A program made the translations under genes and the position numbers. From the NCBI GenBank assembly GCA_944324845.1, contig CALUXX010000006.1, forward strand, positions 55,650 through 119,649: a stretch of DNA of 64,000 nt. Reading direction: 5' to 3'. This stretch comes from Candidatus Gastranaerophilales bacterium. GTDB taxonomy: Bacteria > Cyanobacteriota > Vampirovibrionia > Gastranaerophilales > Gastranaerophilaceae. The notes below the pieces were generated by a model. The model searched no databases and was not told where the DNA came from. It was given only the letters and a program-made list of their open reading frames with translations. Shown here piece by piece: positions 51,081 to 60,556 of the stretch. The number at the start of each line of letters is the position of its first letter. Positions within the stretch are counted from its first letter, which is position 1.

Positions 51081-52235
51081 TTAGTCTTTCTTTAAAAAGT
51101 CAGGTACATCAAGGTTCATTGCCGGAATTTTAGGAAATCCTATATTACTTGTTGATGTAGATGCTCCTGTAGAGATCGTTGAATTTATACTAGGAGTTGA
51201 TTTTCCTTGGAAATATTCAGCTGCAGATAATTGCGGTGTTGATAATGATGGTTGAGATTTTCCTGAAAATCCTGTTGCAATTACTGTTATTTGAATTTCA
51301 TTTTGGAATGCTTCATTTATTGCTGTACCAATAATTACGTCAGCATCTTCATTAACTACATTATTAATGATGTTAGTAGCATCGTTAATTTCATATAATG
51401 TCATATTTGAGCTTCCTGTAATATTAACAATAATACCTTTAGCTCCGTCAATAGAAGATTCAAGAAGTTGAGAATTGATTGCCATTTCAGCGGCTTTGAT
51501 TGCTCTTCCTTCTCCTTGAGCTCTTCCTATACCCATTAAAGCTGTTCCGGAATCTTTTACAACTTTTCTAACATCCGCAAAGTCAATATTTATCATTCCA
51601 GGAATTGTAATAATATCTGATATACCTTGAATACCTCTGTATAGAACTTCATCAGTTACGCAGAATGCTTCTCTTATTCCGATTTGACGTTCTACAACTT
51701 GAAGTAATTTATCGTTTGGTACAACTAAGATAGCATCAACATATTTTCTTAGTTTTTCAATACCAGCTTCTGCTTGAGCCATTCTCTTTTTGCCTTCCCA
51801 ACTAAATGGTTTAGTTACGAAAGCTATTGTTAATATACCCAAGTCTTTTGCGATTTGAGCTACTATAGGTGCTGCTCCTGTTCCTGTTCCACCACCCATT
51901 CCGGCGGTGATAAATACCATGTCTGCACCGTCTAAGGCTCTCATTATATCATCTTTATTTTCTATGGCTGCTTTTTCACCTGTTGTTGGATCGCCGCCTG
52001 CACCCAATCCTTTTGTTGTGGTTGAGCCTAATTGGATTTTATTTTGTACGTTACTGTATGTTAAAACTTGTAAGTCTGTGTTCATTAACCAAAATTCAAC
52101 ACCGGCTAATTTTGCTTTTATCATTCGGTTTACTGCGTTTCCGCCGCCACCGCCGACTCCGACAACTTTTATTCGGGTTGGATTTATATTTGAAATGTGA
52201 TTGTTGTCATAACTTGATGATACGATATTTTCCAT
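51081..52235 (-). CDS. ftsZ: Cell division protein FtsZ
   Basis: 384 residues. Tubulin-like GTPase that forms the division ring at midcell. Seen: N-terminal [13 protein letters not shown] (residues 26-38), the tubulin signature GGGTGTG at 114-120, and a variable Ser/Thr linker ending in the conserved C-terminal peptide (DVPDFLKKD) that binds FtsA/ZipA-type anchors. A perfect AGGAGGTATA precedes the ATG. It is a single-gene unit, not next to ftsA or the mur cluster, as also seen in cyanobacteria. Confidence 0.97.
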   Translation of the reverse strand: MENIVSSSYDNNHISNINPTRIKVVGVGGGGGNAVNRMIKAKLAGVEFWLMNTDLQVLTYSNVQNKIQLGSTTTKGLGAGGDPTTGEKAAIENKDDIMRALDGADMVFITAGMGGGTGTGAAPIVAQIAKDLGILTIAFVTKPFSWEGKKRMAQAEAGIEKLRKYVDAILVVPNDKLLQVVERQIGIREAFCVTDEVLYRGIQGISDIITIPGMINIDFADVRKVVKDSGTALMGIGRAQGEGRAIKAAEMAINSQLLESSIDGAKGIIVNITGSSNMTLYEINDATNIINNVVNEDADVIIGTAINEAFQNEIQITVIATGFSGKSQPSLSTPQLSAAEYFQGKSTPSINSTISTGASTSTSNIGFPKIPAMNLDVPDFLKKD

Positions 52236-52349
52236 TATACCTCCTATGTATATTATGCTATAACTACATTATATACAAAAAATTCAACATTACACATATT
52301 TGAATTTTTTGTAATATATGTAATTACAAAGAGTGCATAATGGTAAAAT

Positions 52350-52700
52350 TTAAGCGTTTACGTCTAATCTGTTGCCCTGGTGTTTCGTTTTACAAGCCAT
52401 TGCTTGCATTTTTATTCTTGCTGCTTGATTTGCAACTTTGAAATCTTGACCTGATGGGTCTGATGGCGCTAGTGCTGCTCTTATTACAGTGTTAGCATGA
52501 TCTATTGTGTTTTGCGGGTTTCTTCTATCTAAAACCGGCATTGCAATAGGTACGTGGCCTGATACTGGGATGCCGTCTGAATTCTTTTCGATAGCTATTG
52601 CTCCTGCAAAACTACCACCGGCAGTTTTATGTGCCATTTCGTGAGCATATATGTGATTATAATTCCTACTAATTAATGCTTGTTTTGCTACTGCGTCCAT
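52350..52700 (-). CDS. Short SprA-related putative metalloprotease
   Basis: 116 residues. HEMAHKTAGG near residue 20 is an HExxH-type zinc site, and the following pattern (GIPVSGHVPIAM, then RAALAPSDPSGQDFKVANQAARIKMQA) matches the SprA-related family, in which it is followed by a conserved GxVxID and RAALAPxxPSxQD. Those proteins are usually longer (about 150-300 residues), so this may be a minimal form. I start it at 52700 because AGGAG lies 8 nt upstream. The frame open to 52748 is the promoter region. Confidence 0.75.
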   Translation of the reverse strand: MDAVAKQALISRNYNHIYAHEMAHKTAGGSFAGAIAIEKNSDGIPVSGHVPIAMPVLDRRNPQNTIDHANTVIRAALAPSDPSGQDFKVANQAARIKMQAMACKTKHQGNRLDVNA

Positions 52701-52719
52701 ACTACACACTCCTACTATA

Positions 52720-52748
52720 ATTGTAGCAAATCGTTCTGGTTTTGTCAA
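52720..52748 (-). promoter_or_regulatory. Sigma-70 promoter for the SprA-related gene
   Basis: On the minus strand TTGACA, 17 nt, TACAAT: a near-consensus promoter. Predicted start near 52713, 13 nt before the ATG at 52700. Confidence 0.8.
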
Positions 52749-52791
52749 TTATTATATTTATGGTTTGTATAAAATTTGTAATATTTATATT

Positions 52792-54585
52792 TTATTTGTT
52801 TCGTTGGAAATAGCTTGCCAGTTCTTTATGAGGGATAGTTTTTGAAATTGGTCTTCCGTGTGGGCAGGTATATAGCATTTTTGTTGTGCGCCATTTCTTT
52901 ATTATATCTTGCATTTGCCATATTGAAAGCTTTGTATTTGCTTTTACTGCGGCTTTACAAGAGGTTGTGATTAAGATTTTTTCTTCTAAATTATTGATAT
53001 CGCCTTCTATATTATTTAAAATATCTGCTATTATTTCTTTTGGATTAACTTTAGCTAATAGTTGCGGAACTTTTCGGAATGTTATGTTCTGTTTGTCTAT
53101 AATTTCTATTCCATATCCAAATCTTTCGAATTTATCTTTATTTTCTTTTATTATTTCAATTTCTGTTGATGATAGCGGAATTAGGTCTGATATAAAAAGC
53201 ATTTGAGATACTACATCTTTTTCATTTTTTAATTTTTCGTATATATATCTTTCTTCTGCTATATGTTGATCAACTATTTCAAGTCCTTCTTCTGTGTCTA
53301 TTAATATATATGTGTCGTGGTATTGTCCTATTATATTATCTTGAGGTTCGATTTCCTGTTGAGCTTGCGGGGTGAATATTTGTTCTTGTTTTATTGTTTG
53401 TTTTTGGGTCGAATCTTGAACTGAAAATACATTCATTTTATCTTCTGGAACAAAGATTGTGTCTGTTTTTTTGTCAATGATAATATCTTGGACAGAGGTA
53501 TTATTAGAAAAGATTTCTAATGGTTTATTATTTTCATTGGTTTGAAAATTGATTTGTGTTTGTGGTTGAGTGTTTGTTGTTTGAATTTGTTTTTCTTTAT
53601 AATTGGCAAGTCCTGCTTCTATAGATGAATATATAAAGTTGAATATTTGATTAGGGTTTTTGTAGCGAACTTCTTTTTTTGTCGGGTGAACATTCACATC
53701 GACATCGTGTGGTGGAATTTCTAAATTAAGAACTACAAATGGGTATTTGTTGTTCGCTGTTAGGTGTTTATATACCATATCGATTGCTTTTTGGAATATC
53801 GGGCATTTTACGGTTCTTGAATTTATGTATATATGATAATTCTTTTTGCTGGAACGTGTATAATCAGGTGTGCTTACATATCCGTATATCTTCAGACCTG
53901 AAAGTTTGTCTGTCTTTAGAACTTCTTTTAAGTTGTTTGTTACATCTGATGAGAATACTTCTTTTATACATTGGGTAAGATTATTTTGTCCTGTGGTTTT
54001 TAGTGAAGTTTTCCCATTTTTCTTCAATTCAATAGCTACTTCAGGATGAGAAAGTGCGATTGACTGAACTATTTCTTGTATGTATGAAAATTCGGTATTT
54101 TGATTTTTTAGGAATTTTAGTCTTACAGGAATATTATAGAATAAATCTTTAATATTCATAATTGTTCCAACTGCACATCCTGTTTCGGTTTTTATTACTT
54201 CAGAGTTTTCACATTGTACTTTTGTGCCTGTTTCAAAATCTTTTGTTCTTGTGGTACAGGTTAATTTAGAAATTGAAATTATACTTGCTAATGCTTCTCC
54301 TCTAAATCCTAAAGTTTTTATATCGAATAAGTCTTCATCTTCTTGAAGTTTACTTGTTGCGTGTTTTGAGAAGGCTAAAATTATATCGTCAGGGTGTATT
54401 CCGCAACCATTATCTGCAACTCTTATATCTCTACATTCATTGTTAATTTCGATGCTTATGCGTGTTGCACCTGCATCGATTGAATTTTCTGTTAATTCTT
54501 TTACTACAGACGCCGGACGCTCAATTACTTCTCCTGCTGCTATCTGGTTTATCAAATGTTTTGATAATTGTTTAATCCTTCCCAT
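52792..54585 (-). CDS. mutL: DNA mismatch repair protein MutL
   Basis: 597 residues. Seen: GHKL ATPase motifs ELTENSIDAGATRI, DNGCGI and TLGFRGEALASI in the first 110 residues, a variable linker with Thr/Gln, and an endonuclease-type C-terminal domain with DQHIAEER (D439, H441, E445), ACKAAVKA and CPHGRP near 573. So it probably nicks DNA itself, as in organisms without MutH; the A of DQHA is Ile here. AAGGGGGATA precedes the ATG. mutS is not in the window. Confidence 0.95.
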   Translation of the reverse strand: MGRIKQLSKHLINQIAAGEVIERPASVVKELTENSIDAGATRISIEINNECRDIRVADNGCGIHPDDIILAFSKHATSKLQEDEDLFDIKTLGFRGEALASIISISKLTCTTRTKDFETGTKVQCENSEVIKTETGCAVGTIMNIKDLFYNIPVRLKFLKNQNTEFSYIQEIVQSIALSHPEVAIELKKNGKTSLKTTGQNNLTQCIKEVFSSDVTNNLKEVLKTDKLSGLKIYGYVSTPDYTRSSKKNYHIYINSRTVKCPIFQKAIDMVYKHLTANNKYPFVVLNLEIPPHDVDVNVHPTKKEVRYKNPNQIFNFIYSSIEAGLANYKEKQIQTTNTQPQTQINFQTNENNKPLEIFSNNTSVQDIIIDKKTDTIFVPEDKMNVFSVQDSTQKQTIKQEQIFTPQAQQEIEPQDNIIGQYHDTYILIDTEEGLEIVDQHIAEERYIYEKLKNEKDVVSQMLFISDLIPLSSTEIEIIKENKDKFERFGYGIEIIDKQNITFRKVPQLLAKVNPKEIIADILNNIEGDINNLEEKILITTSCKAAVKANTKLSIWQMQDIIKKWRTTKMLYTCPHGRPISKTIPHKELASYFQRNK

Positions 54586-54725
54586 CTATCCCCCTTAAGT
54601 TAATCCTAATCTACATCAAACACAAAATCATCTAAACGTTTGATTACAAATTTGAAACATTTTTATACGATAGATTTGTATATTAGACTTGAACAATAAT
54701 TAAATATTGATTGGCGGAGGAGATT

Positions 54726-55607
54726 TTGGTTAAGAAAGTTTTATCTAATTTAAAATTAAAGCCAGATAAAAGTAACGGCTTGCAGATTGTAAAACAACCT
54801 GATGTAAAAACAACCAAATATAGTGATATTAACTTGAAAAAATGGAGAGATTATGCACATATTTTAACAGGTACATTATGGCAGTTCCCTTCCAGATTAA
54901 AAGAAAATGGTCATTCTAACGAATATCACGGAAATTATATCCCGCAAATTGCGCAACAAATGTATGAACGTTACACTAAAAAAGGTGATGTTGTTTTGGA
55001 TTTGTTCTTTGGCTCAGGTACTTCCGGCATTGAAGCTATTCATATGGATAGACGCTGTATTGGTGTTGAACTAAAACCAGAACTTGCTGAAAGTGTTTCT
55101 GAAAAATTTACGCCAAAACAGTTGGTTACTGATGTAAATATTATTTGCGCAGATTCTGCCTCTGATCTTGCAGTTGATAAGATTAAGGGCAGGTTAGAAA
55201 TTATGGGTGAAGAAAAAGCTCAATTTTTAATGTTACATCCTCCTTATGATGATATTATTAAGTTTTCCGATAGAAAAGAAGATTTGTCTAACTGCGCAAC
55301 AACTGAAGAATTTTATGATTTGTTTGAAAAAGTTGCAAAAAATGGTTATGACTTGTTAGAAAGCGGTAGATTTGCTTGTTTGATTATCGGAGATAGTTAT
55401 AAAAATTCTGAAGTTCAACCTCTTGGTTTTGAATGTATGGATAGAATGAGAAAAATAGGTTTTAAATTAAAATCTACTATTGTTAAAGATATTCAAGGTA
55501 ATGAAAGAGGTAAAGGTAAAACTGCTAATCTGTGGAGATATCGTGCTTTGGCAGGTGGTTTTAGTATCTTTACTCACGAATATATTTTTGTGTTCCAAAA
55601 ACCATAA
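54726..55607 (+). CDS. DNA methyltransferase (solitary)
   Basis: About 293 residues. SAM-binding motif I is FFGSGTSG near residue 95. The catalytic motif IV is HPPYDD at 171-176, in place of the usual (D/N/S)PP(Y/F/W), in the order motif I then IV. The protein has the fold of N4-cytosine or N6-adenine methylases of the D12/N6_N4 group. I start it at TTG 54726, with GGAGGAG just upstream; TTG at 54711 is an alternative. No restriction enzyme gene is adjacent, so it is probably an orphan methylase with a regulatory or repair role. Confidence 0.85.
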   Translation: MVKKVLSNLKLKPDKSNGLQIVKQPDVKTTKYSDINLKKWRDYAHILTGTLWQFPSRLKENGHSNEYHGNYIPQIAQQMYERYTKKGDVVLDLFFGSGTSGIEAIHMDRRCIGVELKPELAESVSEKFTPKQLVTDVNIICADSASDLAVDKIKGRLEIMGEEKAQFLMLHPPYDDIIKFSDRKEDLSNCATTEEFYDLFEKVAKNGYDLLESGRFACLIIGDSYKNSEVQPLGFECMDRMRKIGFKLKSTIVKDIQGNERGKGKTANLWRYRALAGGFSIFTHEYIFVFQKP

Positions 55608-55626
55608 TTATAAAAATTTTGTTGCA

Positions 55627-55659
55627 GAAAGGGGAGATTGCTTCGCAATCTCCCCTTTC
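55627..55659 (+). terminator. Strong hairpin between convergent genes
   Basis: GAAAGGGGAGATTGC-TTC-GCAATCTCCCCTTTC, 15 bp and perfect, between the methyltransferase and the ROK gene ends. Confidence 0.85.
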
Positions 55660-55679
55660 TTATATTTGTTTTATTTTAG

Positions 55680-56633
55680 TTAGCCTTCAACTAGCATACT
55701 TGCTCCGATTACACCTGCTGAATTTCCAAGTTCTGCAGGTACTATTTCTACTGAATTTCCGGCAATAACCATTGCTCTTTCTTTAATGGTTTTTCTGATT
55801 GGTTCAAGTAATAAATCTCCTGCTTCTGCTACTCCGCCTCCGATAATTACTTTTTCAGGGTTAAGTAGGTTTATTACGCTTACTAATCCCATACCAATAT
55901 AATAACCTGTGATTTCGAAAATTCTTTTTGCTACAGGATCTCCTGCTTCTGCTGCTTTTGCTACTATATATGGTGTTATTTCGCCGTCAGCTCCTGCCAT
56001 TTCTCTGAATTTTGTAGATTTTCCGCCTTTTAGATATTCTTGTGCCATTGCAACGATTGATGGACCTGATGCAAATGCTTCTAAACAACCTGTATCTCCG
56101 CACCCACAGATTGGTCCGTCTTGCATTTGTAATTTGATGTGACCGATTTCTCCTGCTGCGTTTGCCGCCCCTCTAACAAGCTTTCCGTTTATTACAAGTC
56201 CAGAGCCAATTCCTGTGCCTACTGTTATACATACAAAATTCTCACAACCTTTTCCTGCGCCAAATTTTAATTCGCCTAGTGCTGCACATCTTACATCATT
56301 ATCAATTCTTGTTGGTATGTGAAATTCATCTTCGATCATTTTTGCTATAGGTACATTAACCCAGCCAGGAATGTTTGGCGCTAATTTTACTACTCCTGTT
56401 TTGTAATCTACTTGCCCAGGAAAATCAAAACCTATTCCTTGTATATCTGTTGGTTTTGTATTTGTTTCCTTCATTAAATCTTTTATTGCTTGTTTTATAT
56501 TGTTTACTGTGTATTCGTATCCCATTTGTGCATATGTAGGTACACTGTTTGAATATATGATTTTACCTTTGTCATCAACTAGTGCAATTTTAACATTTGT
56601 TCCACCTACATCAATACCGATTCTTTTTCCCAT
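55680..56633 (-). CDS. ROK-family sugar kinase (glucokinase-like)
   Basis: 317 residues. ATP-dependent phosphorylation of a sugar, probably glucose, feeding the upper part of glycolysis. Seen: phosphate-1 loop GIDVGGTNVKIALVD (residues 5-19), GTGIGSGLVINGKL, and the ROK zinc motif around CGCGDTGCLEAFASG, preceded by GEIGHIKLQ. The length is typical for glucokinase; no helix-turn-helix domain, so not a repressor. AAGGGG precedes the ATG. It is not beside pgi but would act in the same pathway. Confidence 0.92.
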   Translation of the reverse strand: MGKRIGIDVGGTNVKIALVDDKGKIIYSNSVPTYAQMGYEYTVNNIKQAIKDLMKETNTKPTDIQGIGFDFPGQVDYKTGVVKLAPNIPGWVNVPIAKMIEDEFHIPTRIDNDVRCAALGELKFGAGKGCENFVCITVGTGIGSGLVINGKLVRGAANAAGEIGHIKLQMQDGPICGCGDTGCLEAFASGPSIVAMAQEYLKGGKSTKFREMAGADGEITPYIVAKAAEAGDPVAKRIFEITGYYIGMGLVSVINLLNPEKVIIGGGVAEAGDLLLEPIRKTIKERAMVIAGNSVEIVPAELGNSAGVIGASMLVEG

Positions 56634-56771
56634 TTTCTTTTTCTTTCCCCTTATTTTTATAACTTATATATTACCTGTTCTATTAAAAATTCTGTCTGTA
56701 AAATCTAAAAAGTACACGGAAAAACCCATGTCCCTTTATATATCATACCCCAAACATATTATAATTAAATT

Positions 56772-56788
56772 TGTTAACTTTTGTTACA
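56772..56788. promoter_or_regulatory. TGTTA-N7-TTACA inverted repeat
   Basis: TGTTAACTTTTGTTACA, the reverse complement of a close relative of the repeats at 6939 and 32892. Centred about 60 bp upstream of the predicted start of the 56889 gene. Confidence 0.4.
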
Positions 56789-56805
56789 GTAAATGCTTAA
56801 AATAT

Positions 56806-56833
56806 TAAAGTTCAGTTGTATTGTTGCCGATAA
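56806..56833 (+). promoter_or_regulatory. Sigma-28 (FliA)-type promoter for the 56889 gene
   Basis: TAAAGTTC followed by 12 nt and a perfect GCCGATAA (56826-56833). The spacer is one longer than the consensus. The predicted start near 56840 leaves about 50 nt with GAAAGGA before the ATG. Confidence 0.75.
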
Positions 56834-56888
56834 CCAATATGTATACCTCAACGTATAAGTTACGAAAAGCGATTTTGAAAGGAAAACA

Positions 56889-58688
56889 ATGGGTTTAGCA
56901 GCAGCACAAGCAAGATTATTAACTATAACTGCCAGAAAGGCAGATTGTGAGTTTGCATCTATGTCTTTGTCTCACCAAAAACTTGCATTGTCTCGAGATA
57001 TGGAAAATGTCTCTAATGATTATCAAAACGCTTTGAATTCAACAAAATTAGTTTATGATTATTATGGATCTGGTGATAGTGATATAGCTGTTGATTATGA
57101 TTTATTAATGACACCTTCTGTTTATAATGATTATTATCCAAAGACTATTACAGATTCAAAAAATCGAGTAATATTAAACTCTTCACTAGCAGCAGCAGCA
57201 AGAGCTGCAGGTATTCCTGCTGAAGGTTTGACAGGAACACCTTCAAGTGATGTTCGTAATGCATTTGTTGATGCCTTAGCTGCAACTGGGGTGATTACTC
57301 CAGCTAAAGCTGCATCTATTCAAGCTGTTACTTATGGTAATACTATTGGTTTAGGTGCAACTACTAATGTTACTCAGGGCTTTACTGAAGTTACTTATGA
57401 TGAGTTAGTTGACTTAATTACAGCATCAACCGGTGATATGAGTACCGCTGATTATGGTTTGACATTAAGCTATGATTGTAATGATCCAGGTGGAAGAGCA
57501 TATTTGCAAGACCTTGGACTTGGTGGAGATAGAATGACCGTTTCTGTTTACAATGAAAATGGCACTCGTGATGCACTTTATGATAATATGAACGAAGATA
57601 TTAATATTTCTCTTAAAGATTTGTTGAGTTCAGATACTCAGTATGTTTGGACTATTCAGGCCCCTAATGGCGCTGCAACTCCAATTACAGAAGCTGCATA
57701 TATGCAACAACTTATTTGCGGTGCTGAAGGTCAAGAAGGCTCATTTACTGATTATTTAATTCAGATGTTTGGCAGTGCACTTGGTGGGGTTAGCGCAAAC
57801 GAAGCTGCTTTACAGTATGCCGCAAATGCTATTTATGACTTAGTATATCCAAATTCTAAAGTACAAGATATTGCGAATGGTCTTTATAATACTTCGTATG
57901 TAAATGGCAGCCGTCATGATCGTGAAGGGTATGATCGAGGTGAACATAACCAAACCTTTAGAGATGCTTTAGATGAGATGTCTGCTGGTAGTCACTGGAA
58001 ATGGAAGGGTACAACTCATGATACAGTTGCTAATAATGCATTTTCATCTGTTGGTGCTTATGTTTCATATTGTGGTGATGCCGGTAATGGTAAAAATAAA
58101 CATAGTATATCTATAAACCTTAATACTCTTACTCAAGTATTTTTAACTGCATTTGTTGAATATCAAGAAGGCATCGAAAATTCTACATATAGTTATAATA
58201 GAGGTTCTATCGGAGAAGCTGTATTGTACGATCCAGAACATAGCGATTTTAAATTTACTATTGCAACTCAAACGGAAGTTGAAAGTGATGAGGATAATTT
58301 ATATGCAAACTTCTACGATGCGCTATTCAACCAAATATGTACTAATGGTTGGACTGAAAATCCGCAAATCGAAAATGTTGAATATATGACTGATCTATTC
58401 AAAAACGGGTTAGCATTTATTTCTTCTATTGCTGAAGATGGATATTATTATCAAGGTTCATATTCAACAGATAGATCTATACTTGAAGTTAGCGATGATA
58501 GTGCGATAGCTGTCGCTGAAGCTAAATATAATACTGAAAAGACTAAAATCGAAAATAAAGAAGACACAATCGATATGAAGATGAAAAATTTAGATACTGA
58601 AATATCTTCATTAACAACAGAATATGAATCTACAAAACAAATAGTAACTAAAGCGATTGAAAAATCATTTAAGCGATATGAAGCATAA
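56889..58688 (+). CDS. MGLAA-family protein with flagellin-like ends (paralogue 2)
   Basis: 599 residues, no signal peptide. N-terminus MGLAAAQARLLTITARKADCEF and C-terminal helix (KIENKEDTIDMKMKNLDTEISSL...IEKSFKRYEA, in parts) match the protein at 4217-6298; the centres are unlike. Both genes have sigma-28-type promoters. The terminal helices are amphipathic, as in flagellin D0/D1, and the centre is Asn/Gly/Thr-rich and may be the exposed variable part. AAAGGA precedes the ATG. An appendage or secreted structural role is inferred. Confidence 0.8.
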   Translation: MGLAAAQARLLTITARKADCEFASMSLSHQKLALSRDMENVSNDYQNALNSTKLVYDYYGSGDSDIAVDYDLLMTPSVYNDYYPKTITDSKNRVILNSSLAAAARAAGIPAEGLTGTPSSDVRNAFVDALAATGVITPAKAASIQAVTYGNTIGLGATTNVTQGFTEVTYDELVDLITASTGDMSTADYGLTLSYDCNDPGGRAYLQDLGLGGDRMTVSVYNENGTRDALYDNMNEDINISLKDLLSSDTQYVWTIQAPNGAATPITEAAYMQQLICGAEGQEGSFTDYLIQMFGSALGGVSANEAALQYAANAIYDLVYPNSKVQDIANGLYNTSYVNGSRHDREGYDRGEHNQTFRDALDEMSAGSHWKWKGTTHDTVANNAFSSVGAYVSYCGDAGNGKNKHSISINLNTLTQVFLTAFVEYQEGIENSTYSYNRGSIGEAVLYDPEHSDFKFTIATQTEVESDEDNLYANFYDALFNQICTNGWTENPQIENVEYMTDLFKNGLAFISSIAEDGYYYQGSYSTDRSILEVSDDSAIAVAEAKYNTEKTKIENKEDTIDMKMKNLDTEISSLTTEYESTKQIVTKAIEKSFKRYEA

Positions 58689-58712
58689 GGCTTTAGGCAG
58701 AATGAATACCAT

Positions 58713-58746
58713 AAAAAACCTTTCCCTTTATAAGGAAAGGTTTTTT
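58713..58746 (+). terminator. Intrinsic terminator
   Basis: AAAAAACCTTTCC-N8-GGAAAGGTTTTTT, 25 nt past the stop of the MGLAA gene. Confidence 0.9.
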
Positions 58747-58818
58747 AGTAAAAAAATCTTAATAATCGAGCAATTTTTATAAGTATATATTTTTTATATG
58801 CTTATAAGAGAGAATTTT

Positions 58819-59658
58819 ATGACTGAGTTTAATCCCGAACAAAATGCCCCTATGAGAAAAAATACAGCAAGTGAAGCATTTGAGCAGCTTGATAATGCCG
58901 GTGGCGTTGATGCAGTTGAAGGTGCTTTAAAAGATGCATACTCACCTACGTTAAAGCGTGTCGGGTCTGATGCTGGAGATTGGGGTAAAAATTTATATAA
59001 TAAAATCTTTCATAAGGATAAAAAGGAAAATCTTGAGGTGAAAAAATCTGATCCATCTGCTAATCAGTTGACAAAACCTCCGGTTCCTTCGGTTGGTATC
59101 CCTAATGCAAAAGAGTCATTGTTACTTTCTGATAGTACAGATCCTAAATATACAGTCTCAACGCCAATCCCCAAATCTGTTCAGCCTGAAACAAATACTC
59201 AATGGGGTAAAGTGAAGGCTAATGTTAGCGGAACAACTTTGAAAACAAGTATAGATAAAGGTGCTAACCAATATTCTGTTTTTGGAGACCCAATGTCTAA
59301 AAAAGTTGGGGCAAGTTGGCAAAATGGGGCTGACAAAGTTCAATTATCTCATAATTTATCTTCTAATAAAAATGAATTAAGTTATTCTACTAGTACTTAC
59401 GCTTCAAACTTTAATGCTTCCGTTTGGCAGCAAGGTAGTAATGTTGGAGCTAATGCAAGTTATAACCAAAGAATTAACTATAGAACACAAATTGGTGCAA
59501 ATGCTGCTGTGTCAAAAACTGCTGATGAAGGTGTTAAGGCTGCAGCAAGTGTAATGTACACCAAAAAAGGCCCAAAACAAAATATTGCACTTGGAGCTAT
59601 GGCTTCTTATGAAAAAGGCCAATCTTTTATGGGTGTTACAGGTAGAATAACTTTTTAA
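58819..59658 (+). CDS. Protein of unknown function with a beta-strand-rich C-terminus
   Basis: 279 residues, no signal peptide. The N-terminal ~100 residues are polar with a helical part (SEAFEQLDNAGGVDAVEGALKDAY). The C-terminal ~150 are built of short alternating strands (VQLSHNLSSNKNELSYSTSTYASNFNASVW, in parts: ELSYSTSTYASNFN) and end in ITF, like an outer-membrane barrel, but a signal peptide is missing. I start it at 58819 because AAGAGAG lies 6-8 nt upstream; an ATG at 58798 has no ribosome site. Family unknown. Confidence 0.7.
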   Translation: MTEFNPEQNAPMRKNTASEAFEQLDNAGGVDAVEGALKDAYSPTLKRVGSDAGDWGKNLYNKIFHKDKKENLEVKKSDPSANQLTKPPVPSVGIPNAKESLLLSDSTDPKYTVSTPIPKSVQPETNTQWGKVKANVSGTTLKTSIDKGANQYSVFGDPMSKKVGASWQNGADKVQLSHNLSSNKNELSYSTSTYASNFNASVWQQGSNVGANASYNQRINYRTQIGANAAVSKTADEGVKAAASVMYTKKGPKQNIALGAMASYEKGQSFMGVTGRITF

Positions 59659-59663
59659 TATAA

Positions 59664-60521
59664 TTATTCACCTAATAGAATATTATCTATTAATCTCACA
59701 CCGCCAACTTTGCAGGCAATAAATACTCTTGTTTTATCATTTGCATCTTTAACTTCATCAAGAGTTTCTTCGTTCATAAATTCTAAATATTCTAAATCGT
59801 GATGTTCATTTAAAAATGCATAAGCAGTTTCTTTTAGTGCTTCAACATTTGTAATACCTTTTTTATAACAATTTTTTATATTGTTTAATATTTTTGATAG
59901 TGCTAATGCTTGAATTTTATCTTCTTCAGATAGGTATTTGTTTCTTGAACTTAGAGCAAGTCCGGATTCTTCTCTTACTATAGGGCAAGGGATTATTTCA
60001 ACAGGAATATTTAAGTCTTTTACCATTTTTTTAATAATAATCAACTGTTGAGCATCTTTTTGTCCAAAAAATGCGAAATCCGGTTGTACAATATTGAATA
60101 ATTTATTTACAACGGTACAAACCCCGTCAAAGTGTCCTACTCTGGATTTTCCGCATAACTTATTTACATAGAAAAATGGTGGAATTACGTATGTTAGAAA
60201 ATCGTTTGTTCTCATTTGACCTTCTCCATACATTTCATTTGGGGATGGTGCAAAAATTATACTTACTCCTGCTTCTTCACATAGTGTTGTATCTGCTTCA
60301 AGAGTTCTTGGGTATTTATCTAAGTCTTCCCCTGGGCAAAATTGAATTGGGTTGACAAAAACTGATACAACTACTTTATCACATTTTTCTACTGCTTTTT
60401 TTATCAGGCTTAAATGACCGGCATGTAAAGCTCCCATTGTTGGTACTAATCCGATTGTTAAACCTTCTTTTTTCCATTGTTTTACTTGTTCTCTAACTTC
60501 GGCTATTGTGTGTTTTAACAT
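59664..60521 (-). CDS. panC: Pantothenate synthetase
   Basis: 285 residues. Joins pantoate and beta-alanine with ATP, last step of vitamin B5 synthesis. Seen: PTMGALHAGHLSLI with the HxGH nucleotide motif near residue 30, the pantoate region VFVNPIQFCPGEDLDKYPR, and the C-terminal SSRNKYLSEED. I use the ATG at 60521 because GGAAG lies ahead of it and this gives the family's N-terminus (MLKHTIAEVREQ). The frame extends to 60560. Last gene of the pxpA-yvcK-panB-panC unit. Confidence 0.96.
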   Translation of the reverse strand: MLKHTIAEVREQVKQWKKEGLTIGLVPTMGALHAGHLSLIKKAVEKCDKVVVSVFVNPIQFCPGEDLDKYPRTLEADTTLCEEAGVSIIFAPSPNEMYGEGQMRTNDFLTYVIPPFFYVNKLCGKSRVGHFDGVCTVVNKLFNIVQPDFAFFGQKDAQQLIIIKKMVKDLNIPVEIIPCPIVREESGLALSSRNKYLSEEDKIQALALSKILNNIKNCYKKGITNVEALKETAYAFLNEHHDLEYLEFMNEETLDEVKDANDKTRVFIACKVGGVRLIDNILLGE

Positions 60522-60556
60522 AATATCACTTCCTCTTCCTTGATATTTATATTTTA

